A stretch of 8,030 bases of DNA. Origin: Clostridiales bacterium (GTDB taxonomy: Bacteria > Bacillota > Clostridia > Lachnospirales > WRAX01). A model generated the notes under the pieces. It ran no database searches, had not been told where the DNA came from, and worked only from the letters and a program-made list of their open reading frames with translations. The position numbers were made by a program, and so were the translations under genes. Position 1 is the first letter of the stretch. Every line of letters starts with the position of its first letter. The stretch lies in assembly GCA_031277155.1 (NCBI GenBank), contig JAITMW010000034.1:1-8030 (forward strand). The letters are read 5' to 3'. Shown here piece after piece: positions 5,928-8,030 of this stretch.

Positions 5928-5956
5928 ATTTTAGCATAACCCGCCCCTTTTGACAA
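5928..5956 (-). promoter_or_regulatory. Promoter of the HD-GYP gene
   Basis: Minus strand: -35 TTGTCA at 5956-5951 (5 of 6), a 17-base spacer, and -10 TAAAAT at 5933-5928 (5 of 6) preceded by an extended-10 TGC (5936-5934). The predicted start near 5921 leaves a leader of about 18 bases containing the GAGGG ribosome site. Confidence 0.65.
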
Positions 5957-5974
5957 TATTAAAATATTTCCCAC

Positions 5975-6003
5975 TTCCCATGCCGACATTTTTCTGCTAT
6001 AAT
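5975..6003 (+). promoter_or_regulatory. Promoter of the SPFH-AIM24 genes
   Basis: A perfect -10 TATAAT at 5998-6003 with an extended-10 TGC at 5995-5997. A weak -35 TTCCCA (4 of 6) lies at 5975-5980 with 17-base spacing. The extended -10 probably compensates for the weak -35. The expected start of transcription is near 6010, about 35 bases before the ATG. The perfect TTGACA at 5950-5955 is too far from this -10 to be its partner. Confidence 0.65.
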
Positions 6004-6044
6004 AATTAGAAGTATCAAAATTATGGCTTGGGAGGAATTTACAT

Positions 6045-7337
6045 ATGGGTCTTATAAGAGCAGCAGGCGGCGCTATTGGCGGCACATTGGCCGACCAATG
6101 GATTGACTTTTTTTACGCGGAAGCCATGCCAAACAATGTCCTTGTCACACGGGGCCAGCGGCAACGCACAGGCCGCGGCGCCAACACAAGGGGCAACGAA
6201 AACATCATCTCTAACGGCAGCGGCATTGCCGTGGCCGACGGCCAATGCATGATTATTGTAGAGCAGGGCCGCATTATGGACTTTTGCGCCGAACCCGGCG
6301 AATATACCTGGAACCAATCTTCAGAGCCCAGCCTCTTCACAGGCGATTTGGGCCAAAATATCACCAATACTTTCAAGGTCATGTACGACCGCTTCACCCG
6401 CGGCGGCGACACGGGCAAAGACCAGCGCGTATATTATTTCAATATCCGGGAGCTTACAGGCAACAAATTCGGCACAGCCACGCCCATCCCCTTTCGCGTG
6501 GTGGATGCCAACATCGGCCTGGACATCGACATAACCCTGCGTGCCAACGGCGTCTACAGCCTTAAAATCTCCGACCCCTTGCTGTTTTACGCCAATGTCT
6601 CCGGCAATGTAGAGCATCAATTTACAACAGAGCAAATTGACGCCCAATTAAAAAGCGAATTCCTAAGCGCGCTAAAGCCCGCCTTCGGCAGGCTTTCCGC
6701 CATGGGTATGCGCTACAGCGCAATCCCCGGCCACACAACAGAGCTTTGCCAGGCCCTAAACGAGGCCCTTTCAGAAAAATGGGGCAATCTGCGAGGTATG
6801 CATGTCATTTCCGTTGCCATAAATTCCCTGTCCGCTCCCAAAGAGGACGAAGATATGATAAAACAGCTGCAGCGCAAGGCCGTAATGCGAGACCCGGGCA
6901 TGGCCGGCGCCGCAATAGTCTCCGCCCAGGCAGAAGCCATGAAAGGTGCCGCCGCAAACCCGGGCGGCGCGATGATGGGCTTTATGGGCCTAAACATGGC
7001 CCAGCAAGCCGGCGGCATGAACGCCCAAGATTTGTTAATGGCCGGGCAGCAGCAACGGGAATCCGTAGCACAGCAGCAACCCGCGGCACCCGCCCCGGCG
7101 CCCGGCAGCTGGAGCTGCACATGCGGCGCAACAAGCACCGGACGCTTTTGTCAAGAATGCGGCACACCAAAACCGGAGCCCGCCCCGGGCTGGACATGCG
7201 CCTGCGGCACCCCAAACACAGGACGCTTTTGTCAAGACTGCGGCACGCCGCGCCCCGAAAACAGTGGGTGGACCTGCAACTGCGGCGCCCAAAACACGGG
7301 CCGCTTCTGTCAGGAATGTGGCACACCAAACAAGTAA
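6045..7337 (+). CDS. SPFH-domain protein, YdjI / 'virion core protein'-like, with three C-terminal zinc ribbons
   Basis: Resembles the bacterial YdjI-like SPFH family, often annotated as 'virion core protein-like'. B. subtilis YdjI works with YdjGH in recruiting the envelope-stress protein PspA to the membrane. The product has 430 residues. Residues 1-25 (GGAIGGTLADQWIDFFY) form an amphipathic, Gly-rich start and not a classic signal peptide. The SPFH-like core runs to about 300, with IISNGSGIAVADGQCMIIVE (54-73), EPGEYTW (83-89), GGDTGKDQRVYYFN, and PFRVVDANIGLDIDITLRAN. An Ala/Gly/Met-rich and Gln/Pro-rich linker follows to about 355. The tail has three copies of W-x-C-x-C-G...GRFCQ(E/D)CGTP. 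A strong GGAGGA site (6031-6036) precedes the ATG. Expected role: membrane-associated scaffold, possibly stress-related; this is inferred from the family. Confidence 0.88.
   Translation: MGLIRAAGGAIGGTLADQWIDFFYAEAMPNNVLVTRGQRQRTGRGANTRGNENIISNGSGIAVADGQCMIIVEQGRIMDFCAEPGEYTWNQSSEPSLFTGDLGQNITNTFKVMYDRFTRGGDTGKDQRVYYFNIRELTGNKFGTATPIPFRVVDANIGLDIDITLRANGVYSLKISDPLLFYANVSGNVEHQFTTEQIDAQLKSEFLSALKPAFGRLSAMGMRYSAIPGHTTELCQALNEALSEKWGNLRGMHVISVAINSLSAPKEDEDMIKQLQRKAVMRDPGMAGAAIVSAQAEAMKGAAANPGGAMMGFMGLNMAQQAGGMNAQDLLMAGQQQRESVAQQQPAAPAPAPGSWSCTCGATSTGRFCQECGTPKPEPAPGWTCACGTPNTGRFCQDCGTPRPENSGWTCNCGAQNTGRFCQECGTPNK
7110..7328 (+). repeat. Three tandem 20-residue zinc-ribbon repeats in the SPFH gene
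   Basis: Three in-frame 60-base units at 7110-7169, 7191-7250 and 7269-7328 encode residues 356-375, 383-402 and 409-428. Each reads W-[ST]-C-x-C-G-x(3)-T-G-R-F-C-Q-[ED]-C-G-T-P, so all four candidate zinc ligands are kept in every copy. Linkers are Pro-rich (KPEPAPG and RPENSG). Units 1 and 2 share a long identical DNA stretch through GGACGCTTTTGTCAAGA. This suggests recent duplication, or strong constraint combined with shared codon choice. Confidence 0.88.
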
Positions 7338-7375
7338 TGTAGAAATCTATATTTTGAACAAAGGAGCGTAATAAC

Positions 7376-8026
7376 ATGAATTACGAGAAAAAATATGGCG
7401 CGCCGTTTCCTGTTATTGAAATATCCCTTAATCAAAATGAAGCGATTTGCATAGAGCCGGGCACCATGGTCTATTCAGACCCATCTTTGGCATTACAAAT
7501 TATGACCAATGCAGAAAGGCAAAAAAGAACCGGCGGAAAAAGAGTCGGAATGTTTAGCAGAGCAAACAAGCTATTAACTATTGTTCATGGAACCCAACCG
7601 GCAAGGATTGCTGTTGCGCCGTGCGTTCCCGGGGATATAATCGAATTATCCTGTGACGACAGCCTGGGACAGCAATGGAAAATGATAGCCGGAGCATTCC
7701 TTGCCTGTGATATGGCAATTAGCTTCGAGGTTATACAAAGCGGCTGGGCCGGGGCGTTTTCCGGGGGAATACCCATTTGTATCCTGCAAACCTCCGGGAC
7801 AGGCTCATGTATTGTGGATTCTTGCGGCAATCTGCAAAAAATTAACCTAAACGGACAAAGGGCCATAAATGTTGATGTCAATCATTTGGTTGCCTGGTCT
7901 GCCGGCTTACACTATCAGACTTTTCAACAAAGAGGAGCCCTCTGGACAGAATTTACAGCTCAATTTGCAGGCCATGGTTCAATTATTGTGCAGTCAAATT
8001 GCCGGACCGTACCTGCGGCAAAATAA
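7376..8026 (+). CDS. AIM24-family protein
   Basis: Belongs to the AIM24/TIGR00266-type family, beta-rich proteins of uncertain function named after a yeast mitochondrial protein. The 216-residue product has the expected landmarks: YGAPFPVIEISL (7-18), an EAICIEPGTMVY segment with the conserved EPG-x-MVY turn (22-33), APCVPGDIIEL, a GAFLA strand, and the late motifs INVDVNHLVAWSAG and GHGSIIVQS. No signal peptide or membrane segment is visible. It has eight cysteines without the CxxC spacing of a zinc ribbon. It follows the SPFH gene by 38 bases with AAGGAG at 7361-7366, nine bases before the ATG, and no terminator between them, so co-transcription is likely. Its codon use is more A/T-rich than the SPFH gene. 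AIM24 and YdjI-like genes are often neighbours; the joint function is inferred. Confidence 0.85.
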   Translation: MNYEKKYGAPFPVIEISLNQNEAICIEPGTMVYSDPSLALQIMTNAERQKRTGGKRVGMFSRANKLLTIVHGTQPARIAVAPCVPGDIIELSCDDSLGQQWKMIAGAFLACDMAISFEVIQSGWAGAFSGGIPICILQTSGTGSCIVDSCGNLQKINLNGQRAINVDVNHLVAWSAGLHYQTFQQRGALWTEFTAQFAGHGSIIVQSNCRTVPAAK

Positions 8027-8030
8027 GGAG
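8024..8030 (+). promoter_or_regulatory. Ribosome binding site of a gene beyond the right edge
   Basis: The AIM24 stop codon runs into TAAGGAG, a near-perfect Shine-Dalgarno sequence, at the last bases of the window. A further co-directional gene probably starts within about ten bases of the right edge, so the SPFH-AIM24 operon likely has at least a third member. Confidence 0.5.

Noticed and set aside
5950..5955. Perfect TTGACA as the -35 of the SPFH promoter
   Set aside because: It is 42 bases from the TATAAT at 5998, far outside usable spacing. On the other strand the overlapping TTGTCA is correctly spaced for the HD-GYP promoter.
6746..7342. 198-residue plus-strand frame overlapping the SPFH gene
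   Set aside because: It is the +1 shadow of GC-rich codons: Arg- and His-rich with no family resemblance, while the SPFH frame carries recognisable motifs throughout.

Overview
The window looks like chromosomal DNA from a Gram-positive, probably spore-forming member of the Bacillota (Clostridia-like). The main reason is the run ispF - cysS - mrnC - rlmB - rae1(yacP) - sigH, a classic Firmicutes housekeeping block that ends in the early-sporulation sigma factor SigH. Strong Shine-Dalgarno sites, two TTG starts and SigA-type promoters agree with this. Nothing in the sequence fixes the genus.

Layout. (1) 1-174: start of a leftward gene that runs off the window, and a divergent promoter pair whose -35 boxes overlap on the same bases. 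(2) 175-3728: five rightward genes, each overlapping the next (by 4, 8, 17 and 26 bases), so almost certainly one translationally coupled operon. It makes an isoprenoid (MEP pathway) enzyme, cysteinyl-tRNA synthetase, the 23S rRNA-maturing Mini-RNase III, a 23S rRNA ribose methyltransferase and the NYN-domain RNase Rae1/YacP. The theme is translation and ribosome maturation. (3) 3740-4229: a small GxxExxY-family PD-(D/E)XK nuclease-like gene bracketed by copies of a CACGAAA-rich repeat. It sits between rae1 and sigH, where these are normally adjacent, and looks like an inserted module. (4) 4252-4827: sigH. (5) 4824-5903 on the minus strand: an HD-GYP cyclic-di-GMP phosphodiesterase, convergent with sigH, their stop codons overlapping. 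The rpmG-secE-nusG genes that usually follow sigH are not there. (6) 5904-6044: divergent promoter region with extended -10 boxes on both strands. (7) 6045-8026: an SPFH-domain YdjI/'virion core'-like protein with three tandem C-terminal zinc ribbons, then an AIM24-family protein, with a Shine-Dalgarno sequence for a further gene at the right edge.

How the genes work together. Block 2 is housekeeping. SigH and the HD-GYP protein are both lifestyle regulators (sporulation entry, cyclic-di-GMP turnover), but only their position links them. The SPFH and AIM24 genes probably form a membrane-associated operon related to the B. subtilis PspA-YdjGHI envelope-stress system. I see no clearly new multi-gene system. 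The least ordinary parts are the repeat-bracketed GxxExxY unit, whose namesake Glu is replaced by Ala, the triple zinc-ribbon tail, and the shared -35 promoter pair.
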